Below are positions 1-11,301 of a stretch of DNA of 64,000 bases, piece by piece; the stretch's first letter is position 1, and the number at the start of each line of letters is the position of its first letter. Location of the stretch: contig NC_049901.1 of NCBI RefSeq assembly GCF_001411555.2, forward strand, positions 10,612,681 through 10,676,680, in the 5' to 3' direction. This DNA comes from Juglans regia (lineage: Eukaryota > Streptophyta > Magnoliopsida > Fagales > Juglandaceae). Position numbers and translations under genes: made by a program. The notes under the pieces are model-generated. The model ran no database searches and was not told the origin of the DNA. It was given only the letters and a program-made list of their open reading frames with translations.

Positions 1-1044
1 TCCAATATTGCGTCCAACCAAGACCATCGGTAAGATTCACTGATTTCCACCCTCTCTTGGCACCACTTTCCTCCCTCATACCTCTTATCTCTCTCGGATT
101 TTCCTTCTCTTATTCTCTAATTTTCTTTTAGGGCTCTGCCGCACTTCGACACACACCACTATGGATATGCATCCCCAACTCAAGCTCGAGCACCAACCCA
201 CTCACTCTGTTTTCCTATCTCATAAAGCTAGGCCTTTGGGTTGGAAAAACCCTAGCCACCAACGTCACCCCGTTGTGCCCTGCCTTCTACTATGAGCTCC
301 TCCTCTTTCCCGAACCTTTGATTTTGTCAGATCTTACCTCCAACTTACTTCCTCACCACAACATCTTGATTTCTACCCAGATCCACCGTTCTTCACAGTG
401 CTCGCCGCTGCCTCATCTATCCTGCTCCTCCCCTCCAAATGCTGCCATACTACACGTGCACGCACACATGTACAAATTTTCTCTCGACCCGAGAGGAACC
501 ACCACAACTAGTGCCTTAGGACTCAGCGTGCTGCGATCATCTAAAAATTACCACTGCATTTGTAAGTGGTCCTCAAACTAAACTTTAAAATGCTTGTTGT
601 TGGAAAATTTGTGAATCTGTGTTCTACAGTCTGGTTGGGAAATGTAGAGTTAAGGTCATGGTTGTAAAGTGTTGGGAACAAATTGTAGTTGGAACATTTT
701 CTGAATATGTAGCCAAGGGCCGTGAAGCGTTGGGAATAACTTGTAGTTGAGAAATCACGAATTTGTGAAATTGTGTGATTTTGGTTTAATTAATAATTAT
801 TGTTGTGCCATGTCATGTCATCCACAAATTACCTATTGCATATCTGCATTATATATGTTTCATGTCATTAAAGTTTCAATAAATGTGCTCTAATTGTGTT
901 TATGCTAAAAATATAGAAGACTGGTGGTTTGGTGTCAAATAATATTTTTGTGGATATGTGTATCACAACCCCAAGCCGAGATAGGGCATTATCTCGGTGG
1001 AGCTCATTTGGTCACTTGAGAGTTTGTAAAATTGAATGATGTCC
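1..1044. other. AT-rich stretch without a recognised gene
   Basis: No open frame here has a recognisable domain. Positions 600-780 contain loosely repeated words around 'ttgggaa' and 'attgtagttg', which suggests degenerate repeat DNA. A 102-codon plus-strand frame at 273-581 has a low-complexity, Ser/His/Leu-rich translation and no start context worth trusting. Confidence 0.4.
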
Positions 1045-1200
1045 CCTCATATCCCATATTAGTGGAAACTCCTCATTTTGGTCAATGAGGCATTGGGAAA
1101 GAGTCCCATTAGGAACAAATTCAACCAACAAGGGAATCTTTGTTTCCGAACAATATCCAAGTAGCTTAACCACATTCCTATGATTAATTATTAAAAGATA
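1045..1200 (-). pseudogene. Wall-associated kinase (WAK-like) kinase-domain fragment
   Basis: The minus strand reads [20 protein letters not shown] followed by [10 protein letters not shown] and a [13 protein letters not shown] segment. This matches the N-lobe of WAK/WAKL receptor kinases (the [15 protein letters not shown] and PLLVYEF.NGTL region). WAKs are plasma-membrane receptor kinases that bind pectin in the wall and signal through a cytoplasmic Ser/Thr kinase. Here only about 50 residues survive, the usual Tyr before EF is missing, and homology stops after WDMR, so it cannot encode a kinase. Upstream on its own strand it is cut off within about 10 bp of a CACTA-type terminus at 1210. 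It may be the far exon of the gene whose extracellular exon lies at 11302-11848, but that link is inferred only from strand and order. Confidence 0.75.
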
Positions 1201-1209
1201 TTGACAACT

Positions 1210-1880
1210 CACTACAAGAAAACAGGACTTTCCCAACGCCACTTTTGGTCGCTAATAATATCAAATATCGCAGCAATAAGGCTATCTCGTCGCTATTTTC
1301 CTCACTGCACAATGGATGCGAATGTTTGTTAACTTTTTCACAAAAACATACCTATCTTTTTCCGGCGTATCTTAGTCGTCGCAAATACCTCTTCAATTGC
1401 TAGTAGTGCGATTTCAAATTGCTGAAGATATATGTTGTTGGTAAAATTTAATTACGAAAAATTATCATCACAATAAGTTCTGAATTCGCTACAATTAGTT
1501 TCCCTTCTCTCGATAGTTTTTGCCATCACCGCAACTCTTTCTTGTCCCTGCGTCTACATATCGCATAATAGCCTCGTATCGCACTACTAAAAAGATTTTG
1601 CAACGAGTCCTCAAACTGATGCTAATGACCTTTACAAATATTAATTGTTTTTGGATCATTCATATGTCACCGTAACAAGTTTTTTCTAAACGATTTTGTA
1701 TCGACGGCAGACTTGTTGCTAACGTACTACAATCTTTTGTGGCACCAATAAAATTGATGCAATAGGCCATTTCCCAATGAGTTTTGTTGGCATGTCCGCT
1801 ACAAATAGGGTCTAACACAGCGATGTGAATGCTAAAATTGATGCACTTTGGGCTGCATTTTTTTACACCTATATATTGCA
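1210..1880. mobile_element. CACTA-type (En/Spm) terminus and subterminal region
   Basis: Position 1210 begins CACTACAAGAAAACAGG, the classic terminal sequence of plant CACTA transposons. Beyond it are GC-containing words of the 'tcgctaat / gtcgcaaata' kind up to about 1600, typical of CACTA subterminal repeats. The opposite terminus (ending TTGTAGTG) was not found nearby, so the element is truncated or very diverged. The right boundary given here is approximate. No transposase reading frame was recognised. Confidence 0.65.
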
Positions 1881-2891
1881 TGTCATGACATGCAATACAA
1901 TAAGATTACAGAAGTCAATGAATCTAGTTAGTTTGTTCAAAAATATAATTACTATACTTTTTACACAATATAATAAGTATAGTTAGTTATTTTGAAATAT
2001 GTGATTGGGAAACAATTACTTATAAGTGATTGTTTCCCACAATATGTTTCACCAAAATCCCAAATTTATTTCATATATATAAATTTGGTAGTTAAATAAA
2101 TGTTGTATTCAAATGGAGGTGTAAACCACCAAAACACCCCAATTAATGCATTCCCAATAACATATAGACTTATCATCATGTTGACATATATAGTCTGAAA
2201 ACACAATATGTTATATATGGAAAACCAGGTTGAATCTATGTACATCTCATCTCAACATCTACCTTTGGCTACATAGGACCAATATCAGAATGCTAATTTA
2301 ACTGCTCATTCATTCATCAAAGTTTTAAACTGTGAGTGGCCAGTCACATGGTTCATACAATAATTACCATTGACAGTACATATATGCATGCGCATTTGGC
2401 AACTGCCTGCACCCTACTAATCAAATGTCCTCTTAACGAGTGTTGTACATGTATTTTTCTCTTCCTAAGACACTCTATATACGCCGGTACATTCAGTGAA
2501 TTCACATGTAGAAAGATATAAGAGGAGGACAATTAGGAATGATATCCTATTTCACCCATACACGTACTCAATGAACTGCAGCATGCCCTTTCAGTTCATA
2601 TGCTTTGCATCAACAAATGCTACTGGTACCGACAGGAGTGTGTGGAATATCTTAAGTACATCTACTATCCAACAAAATTCAGGTAGCATCTCAGCCCAAC
2701 AAGTACCCAAGAATCTGGCATGCTTCTTGGAAAAAAATCTACAAACAGTGTAAAAATACTTTCACACCAGTTTTTTGAAGATTACATATTTCCCACTTTC
2801 TTTCATATATATTCTTTTTGAACATCTTTACTCGTGTTTTTTCAATTGGCTACACAAATTAAACTACAGTCACTTCCTTAACCATTGGCCT

Positions 2892-2932
<41 letters not shown>

Positions 2933-3304
2933 TTACGTACTCTTGCAGTAACTTGACAAAGAGCAAAATCATGCAAGGCAGTATCATTTTCTTAAATTTG
3001 ACCATGCTTCCATCATCCATGTATATGTATATGAGACAGCAATGACCATTACTACATATGCAGCCAATTGAAAAGACCAACTACTATGGACTTTTGGTAC
3101 TCTAAGATAAACTAAAATAATATGGTTAATTGGCTGCTATGGATATTTTTGTGAAAATGGTCTCTCCAAAAAAATCCTTAATATATAGCAAGGCATGACC
3201 ATTTACATGTTAGATCTTCTGTTTGTAAGAACTCAGGAAACCATTTAAAGGGTTCTTATCTATATACCCAAGTATGGAATTGTAGATTGATGTTACAGAA
3301 ATTT
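1881..3304. other. Intergenic AT-rich DNA
   Basis: I see no supportable gene. The stretch contains a (TA)n microsatellite at 2894-2929 and otherwise unremarkable AT-rich sequence. Confidence 0.4.
2894..2929. repeat. (TA)n microsatellite
   Basis: Uninterrupted AT dinucleotide run of about 36 bp. Confidence 0.95.
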
Positions 3305-3600
3305 CACTACAACAATCCATAGTTTTAGCAGCGACGGGAATTTGCCGTATTAGGGGGCAAAACCATGCCAAAAATCCTTAAGCCATGGTTTTTTCATCAC
3401 AACCGAAACGCCAGTAAGCAAGCATGACATCTGCTCTATTTTTCACCACAAGGGAGTCACCGAAAAATTTCAACTCTTCCCATCGATCTTCATGCCAAGA
3501 AAGCCAATATCAGTAACTGCCGCAAAAGTTTTCCATCCAAGTCAATTTAAGCACCGATAAATCAAACTTCTACCTGCGAGTGTCTACTTGTCAAGAAGAG
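3305..3600. mobile_element. Second CACTA-like terminus
   Basis: CACTACAACAATCCATAG starts at 3305 and is followed by 'agcagcgacggg' words, the same style of terminus and subterminal sequence as at 1210 and in the same orientation. No matching far end or transposase was found. The inner boundary is a guess. Confidence 0.5.
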
Positions 3601-3689
3601 GGTTCATGGACAGCAATTTCAGATTCACCAAAGAAATTAGTGGCAATACTTTTATCGTCAGACTTATCGATTGTTGTGCGATGCAGAAG

Positions 3690-4700
3690 TGTCAAAACCC
3701 ATGTTTTGTGGCCCACGGCCAAGCTGCCAACCATGCCATGACAAGCCTAGATGGGCCCATGGCTAATGCCTTGACGCTATAACTGACAAGTCTAGATAGC
3801 CCCACGGCCCATGCCTCAAAACTGCTGCTAACATGCCCCGACGGCCCCACAGACAAGGCCTTGACACTGTTTCTGGCATGCCCTGACAGACCCTCGACAC
3901 TATCACTGACATGCCTTGACAGCACCATAACAGCCCCACAGGCATGCCACGGCCCCTGCCATAACACACCCAGTGAGATTAGTGACCAAGCCTGGGAGCG
4001 CAGCACACCCAGCATGCCCAGCGCAAGCAGCATGCACGCCCAGCACGCAGCAGCGCAGCGCCCAGGCACCTTGCCTGGGCCATGCTAGCATGCCCATGCA
4101 GCAGACCCAACGTGCAGCCCAACACCTAGGCCCTTGCCTGGGCCATGCCAAACAAGCCAGCGCCTAGGCCATGCCAGCCACACGCCAGCAGCCATGCCAA
4201 TCATGCCAACAATATCAGCCATGCCCATGGGCCTGACTAGGCCACCAAGGGCCAACATATGTCACGGGCCACATTGGTCATGCAAGACTATATCATTTTA
4301 TTATCTTTATTTATTTTATTTTATTATATTCCAATGGACCTATTGAGGGTTTCCACTTTGTAATCTCTATAAATAGGAACCTTAGTCATTTAGTTTACAT
4401 CTTTTGGAAAATTTCCTAAGTGGACGGATTATTGTTCTTGAGATCATTTTTCGATGCTTGGCACTTAGGCAACTTGGGTGAAATTCGTGAATCCCTAGTA
4501 GAGGATCATCACCTTAAAATTCGTGAATAAGTGTGATTCAATCTATCTTATTTCTTTTCAACTTTGTGAAATTTGTGAATCGAAGTTGATTTATTATCTT
4601 TGTGTTTATTCATAGTTTTTTAGTGTTCATACTTTTCCCATCTTGTTCATCCATATTTTCTTGCATCCATTCTATCTCCCCAAACACACCATACGGCCAC
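3690..4700 (+). repeat. Probable solo or truncated LTR with GC-rich 'catgcc' repeats
   Basis: From 3690 to 4270 the sequence becomes sharply GC-rich and consists of degenerate reiterations of 'gcatgcc / ccatgcca / cctgacag' words. It then drops to AT-rich DNA with a promoter-like TATAAATAGG near 4368. A repeat-rich U3, a TATA box and a following R/U5-like stretch are the usual order in a plant LTR. I found neither clean TG...CA ends nor an internal coding region, so the class (gypsy-like is most likely) is uncertain. Confidence 0.45.
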
Positions 4701-5339
4701 TAAAGTGCATTTCACACTTACCATATTCGACTACAACCCTAGATCACCATTCTTCCATTCCCCAATTGCCCTAGCCAAAGCTCCCTAAGCCTTCATCTTG
4801 CCAATCCCCCGATTCCCATATTTGTCACTTACCAAAATTAGTATTTTTCCACCTTCCATAAACCCTAGCCGTCCCTCAAGAGTCCCGCTTGGCAACTTCC
4901 TTAATTTTAAGAAAGTTGATTCATCCCAATCACATCCCTTGATTCTAGCAATCTCCATCTTATCTCTCATCCCTTAAATCTCTCAAACCCTTCAATCCAT
5001 CTAGTCAAGTGAGATCTTCTTCCCATTGCCAAAACCGAATCACCGATTCCATATTTCATCCTACAATTTAGAGATCACAAAAACCAAACCCCAAAGTCGG
5101 CCAATCCTAGCCACCAAACCCTAGCCTCACTCATCCACATTCTTTCAAACCCTAGCAACTCATCCACATAATATATTTAAGGAAAAAAACGGGAGGGGGG
5201 AAATGATAAATGGCATGAAAAATGGCCGACCAAATTAGTTATTTCTTAAATATATACGTTCACAAATTTATATATTAGTTATTTCTTAAAAAGCAAAGTT
5301 TCATATTCTTCAATAAAAAATTATATCCCTTCTATAACA
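4701..5339. other. Non-coding, with repeated 'aaaccctagc' words
   Basis: No gene seen. 'aaaccctagc' recurs several times between 4860 and 5155. It is dispersed, not a tandem telomere array, and may be the untranslated part of a decayed LTR element. Confidence 0.35.
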
Positions 5340-5560
5340 ATTCAAAAATTGGAAAGGAATGTTTCTCCCACCGATTCTCTCTTTTTATTTTATTTTTTAC
5401 TTAATGATTAAAAAAGTATTTTTTAATGTGTTTGTAGTTATTTTTTTTCCTTACAAAATGTTAAAAGAGGTTTTAAAAATATTTGAAATAAAACACAAAA
5501 AATAAAAGAGCAATTTATACTATCGGTGCATACAATGCAAGGTCACATTTCTTGGTGGCC
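5340..5560. repeat. AT-rich MITE-like repeat, family A (copy 1)
   Basis: It shares a layout with 6355-6620, 23940-24195, 35855-36065 and 50405-50680: a short GC-containing edge, then 'ttttatttattttttacttaatgattaaa', an internal 'aatgttaa(g)a' region, an A-rich 'aaaaataaaa' stretch, and a GC-containing right edge. Non-coding. Class unknown. Confidence 0.5.
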
Positions 5561-5634
5561 CTAGCATTAATGTCCAATTAAATATAGCAAAATTCTATAC
5601 ACACAATTTCTCCACGTCAGGGTTCTAAACAAAA

Positions 5635-5775
5635 AGAGTATTGTTACATTCACAAAATAATTACATAAAATAATTTTACGTAGTTTCATCTGATCTGTTA
5701 GATATACTTTATAATAAAAGTAATTTTATAATTTGACAAATCATATTAATCCATATTAATTTATGGAATTTCTTT
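5635..5775. repeat. MITE-like repeat, family B (copy 1)
   Basis: Carries 'gttagatatactttataataaaagtaattttataatttgaca'-type sequence also seen at 25240-25400 and 60590-60700. The two halves are roughly inverted, as in a small TIR element. Confidence 0.5.
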
Positions 5776-5858
5776 TGTGTAGTCCATTTGTGATAGACTA
5801 TTTTCCAAACAAAAAACAACCCTCATCTTGGCCCCATCCCCTTTGAAGCCACCCACCT

Positions 5859-6077
5859 TTGGAAACACGCAGTGCGAATAGCAGTAACCCTATCTCCAGT
5901 TCTCAAACTGCACATGGAGCAATGGCTACAAGGAATCTACTAAATAAGAAAGCAGATGGAAAATCTCAAGTAACCTCTCATGGCCTATCGAGAAAGGATG
6001 CTTTGAGTGGCTCAGAATCACAGCAGATCAACCAATCGGGTTTATCTGTAGTAAGAAGAAAGCAGGTCCATGCTCAG
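5859..6077 (+). other. Exon-like open frame of unknown origin
   Basis: A Ser/Asn/Gln-rich frame (METRSANSSNPISSSQTAHG at its start) stays open to a possible splice donor, CTCAG|GTTCG, at 6077/6078. Base composition is richer and codon use more gene-like than in the flanking AT-rich DNA. It ends in a basic RRKQVHAQ segment just before the donor. I do not recognise the family and see no partner exons within reach, so it is either a captured exon fragment or a chance frame. Confidence 0.25.
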
Positions 6078-6354
6078 GTTCGTAATGTTGTGTGGTTTCA
6101 TCTGTAGAAATACAATCTGGTTGTTTTATCTTGAATAATTATTGTTCCCGCCAAACACCACCCCCACAAACCCATCAATCCACTAAAGCAAAAGAAAACA
6201 ATATACAAGCCTAAGAGATATGAGATTTATAGAGATGCGAGATTTACAGAAAATCTTCGCATCGAGAGATTCGCACGGAGAGGGAGATATTCATACGGAG
6301 GGGAGATATTTCTGTTTGGGAGAAGCTCGGGAAAAAGAGAAAAAAAATGCTAGT

Positions 6355-6620
6355 GGAGCCCCTCAAACATACCTCTCAATCTTACCGCTTATCTATTTTA
6401 ATTTTTTTATTTATTTTTTTTAGTTAATGTTTAAGAAAGTGACTATTAGTGAAATTGTGTATTTTCTTTATTTTCCTTCTTAATGATTAAGAATGTTAAG
6501 AAAATACTTAAAAGAAAATAAAAAGAAAAAGAACAAGAAATTTATACCAAGCCGATTGCCCAACGGTAAACGCTGGGCGGCCCGCCAGCATGATCTCAAA
6601 AAAAAAATTAAACATGACAA
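6355..6620. repeat. AT-rich MITE-like repeat, family A (copy 2)
   Basis: Same order of words as at 5340-5560, ending in a GC-rich edge 'caacggtaaacgctgggcgg' at about 6570. That edge resembles the edge 'cccgcccagcggtcattgct' at about 24150. Confidence 0.5.
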
Positions 6621-6984
6621 CCACATGTGTGAGTGTGCAATGTAAGAGTCTGATGTATAGAATTACTCCTAAATATATTCATTCAATAATAAATTAAGGG
6701 TTGTCATTTGTCACGCTGAGTGGGTAGCATGATCACCCAAAAAAAAACTAGAACAGAAGAGATGCCTGATCAAAACAATTGGAAATACCTCGAAAGTAGT
6801 AAAGATATGAGCATTTTTTCTTAGACTTGACAAACACCTCACATATATAGTGCATGTCAAGAGTTCAAATTTCCTCAAGCAAAAGTCCCCTTTAAGCCAC
6901 GGCCTCCATGCAAGTCTCAGCATGGCCCGGTAATTACCAAATAATAATATATCATCTTGATCATACGCATAGTATAGTTTATAA

Positions 6985-8512
6985 CATACATACTGTAAGG
7001 AGATTTTTCCCAGTACACAAAACACATTGGGCCTCTACCCAATACACGGCCCAAGGGTCACTAGGACCATAATGGAAGCAAGGTGTCTACCAAGGAAAGG
7101 AGTCGCGTAACCGATAGGACAAGTCAGCCTGACATTGCACGGCCGCATTCTGAACCTGGGAACTTGCACGGGACACAGCGAGAAATACGGAAAGCCCTTG
7201 ATCCATTGACATCAAAACATCTACGGCTCACAAGGGATGAAAGTCAAACTTGGAAACCATGCCGCATTAACGGCGCCACTACCGAGCTACACGCCACATT
7301 TATGGCACCGTCACAGAGCCACACCGCATTAAAGGACACTGACAGTAGAAACAATAGAAAATGCACTAACTCCATGGAGACAAACACGATCTACACCTCC
7401 CATCAACCCATGGTATAAATAGCAAATTTCAGGTACGAGAAAATCCCTAAACTATTTTACTTATTTATAAACTTCCAAGAGAATTTACTAACTTTAGCAT
7501 CGGAGACTCCCCGGCTGCAAGACTGCCCTCTCCTAGATGTATTCCTTTATATCCTTGCAGGCCCATTTCTGAAAACCTAAGTTGTCGGAGCCTGGCCCAA
7601 AGGTGTGCAAAATAAGACATTAACAGTGGCACAGTCTGTGGGATCCGAACCCACGAGGTACTTCGTGTACTTCGCATGCTTGAGGCAACCCATTCCAAAC
7701 AACTCAGAAGCTTGCCAGTATTGCCAGTGACATGAAAGTTTACCATCAAAAGAACCAAGTTCTTGGGAGTGAAAAGAACATAGTGGAAGAAAGCAATGCA
7801 CACAAGCGCAAAGAGATGCCTACAAACGGTGAGGTAGGCAAGGTGTATCCTACGGAGCGTGCATGCTCCTTGCCGCTAGCTCCCGACTACACGGAGGTCA
7901 TAAGCGAAGTTCGAGATGAGTAGGGGCTTAGAAAAGTGAAACCAATCGAGCCATTGGAGCTCATCCTTCTCAACCCAAATCGAACAGAAGTCGGGGCAAG
8001 GATTAGCAATGAAATGTCATCTAAAGCCCGGAGCGCCATGCAGTAACTTTTCATCGAGCACCAAGATGTGTTTGCATGGAGCCACGAGAATATGCCCAGA
8101 ATAGCGCTCAAAGTCATACACCACAACCTTAGTGTAGACCCAAAGGCCAAAGGAGTGAGGCAAAAGCATCGAAGCGTCAGTGTAAAACACAACGTCGCCA
8201 TAGCCGAGGAACCGAACCATCTACGGAGCACGCGATTCATCCGAGAAGTCCATTACCCGAAATGGCTATCCAATGTAGTGCTCGTAAAGAAGCCGAGCAG
8301 CAAATGGAGAATGATAAAACTAAATTCGTATGAACCCCGAGGACAAAGAGAAGACTTCATTCATCACTAACTGAGGCTTATATTGTTATACGGTGATGCC
8401 AGATAGTGATGAACAAAGTCTTCTCTTCGTCCTCGGGTGCCACCTGCCAGCGGTTAGTCGATCGTATGTTCAAAAACCAGATAGGAAGAAACATGGAGAT
8501 CTACGTGGAAAA
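6985..8512 (+). mobile_element. Collapsed Ty3/gypsy element (LTR, PBS, RT remnant)
   Basis: An LTR-like segment has a TATA box (TATAAATAG at 7414-7422). It is followed by a primer-binding-site-like TGGCACAGTCTGTGGGA at 7627-7643, close to the TGGCGCCGTCTGTGGGA type used by some plant gypsy elements. Reverse-transcriptase coding sequence then begins only about 260 bp later. Gag, protease and the start of RT are missing, so the internal region has suffered a large deletion. The element stops abruptly near 8512, where Copia sequence begins. Outer LTR ends were not resolved. Confidence 0.6.
7900..8512 (+). pseudogene. Gypsy reverse transcriptase fragment
   Basis: Residues FAWSHENMPRIALKVIHHNL, then REVHYPKWLSNVVLVKK and SSKWRM, are the N-terminal RT region of plant Ty3/gypsy polyproteins (the 'DVFAWSHEDMPGI' and 'YPEWLANVVLVKKKNGKWRMC' motifs). 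After WRM the frame breaks. A later piece near 8435-8500 reads QRLVDRMFKNQIGRNMEIYV in another frame, the segment just before the catalytic YVDD box, which is itself lost at the junction. In-frame stops occur upstream (for example at 7921). RT would copy the element RNA into DNA; this remnant cannot. Confidence 0.8.
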
Positions 8513-9828
8513 GAGCATTCGAATGCAATTAAGTAGATTTTAAGATACCTCAGAGGTACTTCCATGTATGTTTGTGCTTTGAAAATGGTAAACCTATACT
8601 TTAAGGGTTTACAGATGCAGATATGGCTGGTGACATTTATTCCAGAAAGCCCACTTCAGAGTATTTGATTACTTATTCAGGGGGAGCTGTGTCATGGCAA
8701 TCCAAACTACAAAAATGTGTTGCTTTGTCTACCACAAAAGCTGAGTATATTACCATAACTGAAGCAAGCAAAGAGTTGATATAGATGAAGAAGTTCTTAA
8801 AAGAACTGGGTCAGAAACAAGATAAGTATACTGTCTATTGTGACTAGGGGTGTAACCGGTCCGGTCCGGTCTGGTTTTGGATAAAATCTAGGACCGAACC
8901 GATATGTACCGGTTTTGTATTTTTCAAAACCGATTACGCACCGGTTAACCTCTTAAACCGGTACTTCCGATTTTACCGGTTTTCGGTCAGGTCCGGTCCA
9001 GTTTTCCGGTTTTTTAAAAATGTAAGTTTCACAATTTGTCATTAAAAATTTGTTTATAAAAAAAAAAAATTTTGATTTAAAAAAAAAATTGTTTTATACT
9101 TTTATTAATATATTAGACTATATAATAGTATTAATATTAGACTATTGGTATAGTTATAAGTTATATATTAGTATTAGTTATAAACTTTTAGTGATTTAGT
9201 ATTAACATTTTATGTAATAATTTATAAATTATAATAAAAAATTATTTCATATATGAATATATATATATTATATATAAAATTTCACATTAAAATTTATAAT
9301 TATACATTATATATAAAACATATATATATTAATATTTAATATATATAAAATATTTTGTATAAAACTTATATATAAAAATATTATTTTTTATTTTTTATTT
9401 TTTATTTTTTTTAATCAACCAATCCGGTCCGATCCGGTTTGATCCGGGCCAAAAAATCTCAGAACCAGAAACCAGCCGGTTTTTACATTTTAAAAACCGG
9501 TTCCGGACCGAACCGGTTCAAAACCGGAAAACCCGGTCCTGTTCGGTCCGATCAGGACCGGTTTTCCGGTTTTTCGGTTTGAGTTTACACCCCTAATTGT
9601 GACAGTCAGAGTGTCATCCATCTCAGTAAGAAATCAACCTTTCATTCAAGATTCAAGCATATTGATGGAAAGTATCACTGGATTCGTAATGCTTTGGATA
9701 TGAAGTTGTTACAGATCGAAAAAGTTCATACTGATGAGAATGGATCATATATGATGAAAAAACCACTACCTATACAAAAACTCAAAGTATGTAGAGCAAA
9801 AGCAGGTTTGGTGAGTCCCCCTACATAG
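8513..9828 (+). pseudogene. Copia polyprotein C-terminus (RNase H), split by a hAT MITE
   Basis: The frame reads LRYLRGTSMYVC, FTDADMAGD, KPTSEYLITYSGGAVSWQSK, CVALSTTKAEYI and, after the insertion, then SVIHLSKKSTFHSRFKHID, ending in a stop at 9826-9828. This is the RNase H domain and tail of Ty1/copia Pol, including the ADxAGD and STTEAEY-type motifs. A TAG replaces a codon after KELI. Positions 8845-9595 are a later MITE insertion that splits the conserved CD-SQS site. Everything upstream (gag, protease, integrase, most of RT) is absent. The sequence joins the gypsy remnant at about 8512. Confidence 0.85.
8845..9595. mobile_element. Non-autonomous hAT MITE (copy 1) with 8-bp TSD
   Basis: Terminal inverted repeats are TAGGGGTGTAAC at the left and, read inward from the right, TAGGGGTGTAAACTC. 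The flanks are the exact 8-bp direct repeat ATTGTGAC (8837-8844 and 9596-9603), which defines the insertion. Both subterminal zones are packed with GGTCCGGT/ACCGGTTTT words (8855-9015 and 9420-9575), and the middle is AT-rich and non-coding. Length is 751 bp. An 8-bp TSD with this TIR indicates the hAT superfamily. A sister copy lies at 52583-53203. Confidence 0.9.
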
Positions 9829-9845
9829 TCAGGAAGAGGGAGATT

Positions 9846-11003
9846 TGTTGTGTGGATTCCCTCTTATATGGAGGATGGCCCATGTGGGTCCATTAAGCCC
9901 ACATGGAGAGAGGGTTTAGGCCCAGTTTAATTAGGTTTATTAAAACCTAAGTGTTGCTGCTTTTATCAAGCAATAGCACTTAGGTTATTGGGAGGAATTA
10001 GATTCCCTCTTAATTGTAAATTGGTTGGAGAAAATGAGGTGTGGAAAATGGTACCTTGAAGATTATTGGGTAAAAATTCTTGGAATTCTATCCTCTATGC
10101 AGTTTGTGTTTTGGCATATATATATAGGGAGGGTAATGCAGGGGCAGATTTCTTGGCACGGATGGCTTTTGGGAGGCTTTCTGAGACGTGGTTGCAATTT
10201 AATGATCTTCTGCATCAGCTAAAGGGGATTTTGAAGGTTGATAAGTTGGGTCTACTTGCCTTGAGACATTAGGTTCTTTTGTATGAGTTTGGTCCTTTTG
10301 TATCTAGGTTCTTTCCCCCGTCGTGAATTTTCCTTAATACAGGTTTTTTGATGCTTTGTTGTTGCTTTTGGGTATAAAGTTCAAGGTCCTTTTTACACTT
10401 GGGTTTTGAGTGTTCTTGTAGCCCTCCAGGTGTTTTGGTTGTTCCATGGTTTTCCTCTGCCATACGTGAGGGTTCTTTAGATAAAATTGGGGAGGGGTTT
10501 TAAAAAAAATAAAAAAAGAAAAAAGAAAAGAGAGAAAAATGTGTGAGAGATTGGGGAGAGAAGAGACAGCCAAAAACAGGGAAGTTCGTCTAGTTTCAAT
10601 TAGACGCTTTGATCGAAGTCGTCTATGGTCTGATTGAGCTGAAATTTTTCAGGCACGTTCACAACTCAAGGCTCTATAATCTGATGGTGGAGATTGAATT
10701 TGGACCAGTACTTATAGTGTTCGAGATTGTGAACAGTAACGCATCTCTTTGGTGAAATCTCTTCTATCACACTGTTTGTTGCTAAGAAAGTGTTTTCTTG
10801 ATATTATTGTTGATTATATGCCTCTAGTGTTGTCTAGAGAGAACATTTGTGTACAAATCATTGTTGATAGTGGAAGGTTTAACTGGACTAGATCCCGTGG
10901 TTTTTCCCTTTGCATTGAAGGGTTTTCCACGTAAAAAATTATTGGCTTTTTGTGTGTCTGTGATTTTGTTTAAGATTATTCTCTATTAAATTACTTCCTA
11001 ACA
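9846..11003 (+). repeat. Copia 3' LTR, interrupted by a LINE fragment
   Basis: A polypurine tract (aggaagagggagatt, 9831-9845) directly precedes TGTTGTGTGGATTCC, the expected PPT/LTR border after the Copia stop codon. U5-like 'ggttttccacgtaaaaaatt' occurs near 10920. A plausible LTR end CCTAACA falls at about 11003, pairing with the starting TGTTG. The LTR contains a foreign LINE tail at 10015-10530. The 3' border is approximate because no TSD could be checked: the 5' end of this element is missing. Confidence 0.6.
10015..10530 (+). mobile_element. LINE 3' fragment (RNase H end and A-rich tail)
   Basis: The frame reads AYIYREGNAGADFLARMAFG and then a leucine-rich tail ending with RH and a stop at 10270-10272. 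This is the C-terminus of the RNase H (RVT_3) domain of plant LINE ORF2 (the 'REANRVADFLAK' region). A frame change lies just upstream. An untranslated stretch follows to an A-rich tail at about 10500-10530. Severe 5' truncation is normal for LINE insertions. Confidence 0.65.
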
Positions 11004-11301
11004 GATTCACACAAAGTAGGAGAGAATTATTTCTGCTGTTTGGTAATTAATTTGGTTATTCCAAATCTCTGTTAAAATTTCTCCCAAGTACTACACACAC
11101 AGATCGGTTTACATCCACATGCTGGTATGGGTTTCAAAGTCAACAATTCATCCCAAAGACTTTTTAATTTCGAATAGAAGACACTGACAGAATTATTTCC
11201 TTGTACTAAGGCCGAAATATCTTTCCTAAGTTGAAAAATTCTAATAACAAGAAGATCTTAATAAATGGGATCGATCAAGATCGAGAGGAATTAATATATA
11301 C

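Noticed and set aside
3692..4151. Overlapping long open frames on both strands (Cys/Gly/Trp- and Met/Ala-rich)
   Set aside because: They arise from the GC-rich 'catgcc' repeats; no domain, no conserved frame.
4860..5160. 'aaaccctagc' words suggesting telomere-like DNA
   Set aside because: Dispersed single occurrences in mixed context, not tandem TTTAGGG repeats.
7620..7660. tRNA-like 'gggatccgaacccacgagg'
   Set aside because: It lies beside the gypsy primer-binding site and cannot be folded into a cloverleaf with its flanks; no tRNA gene is supported.
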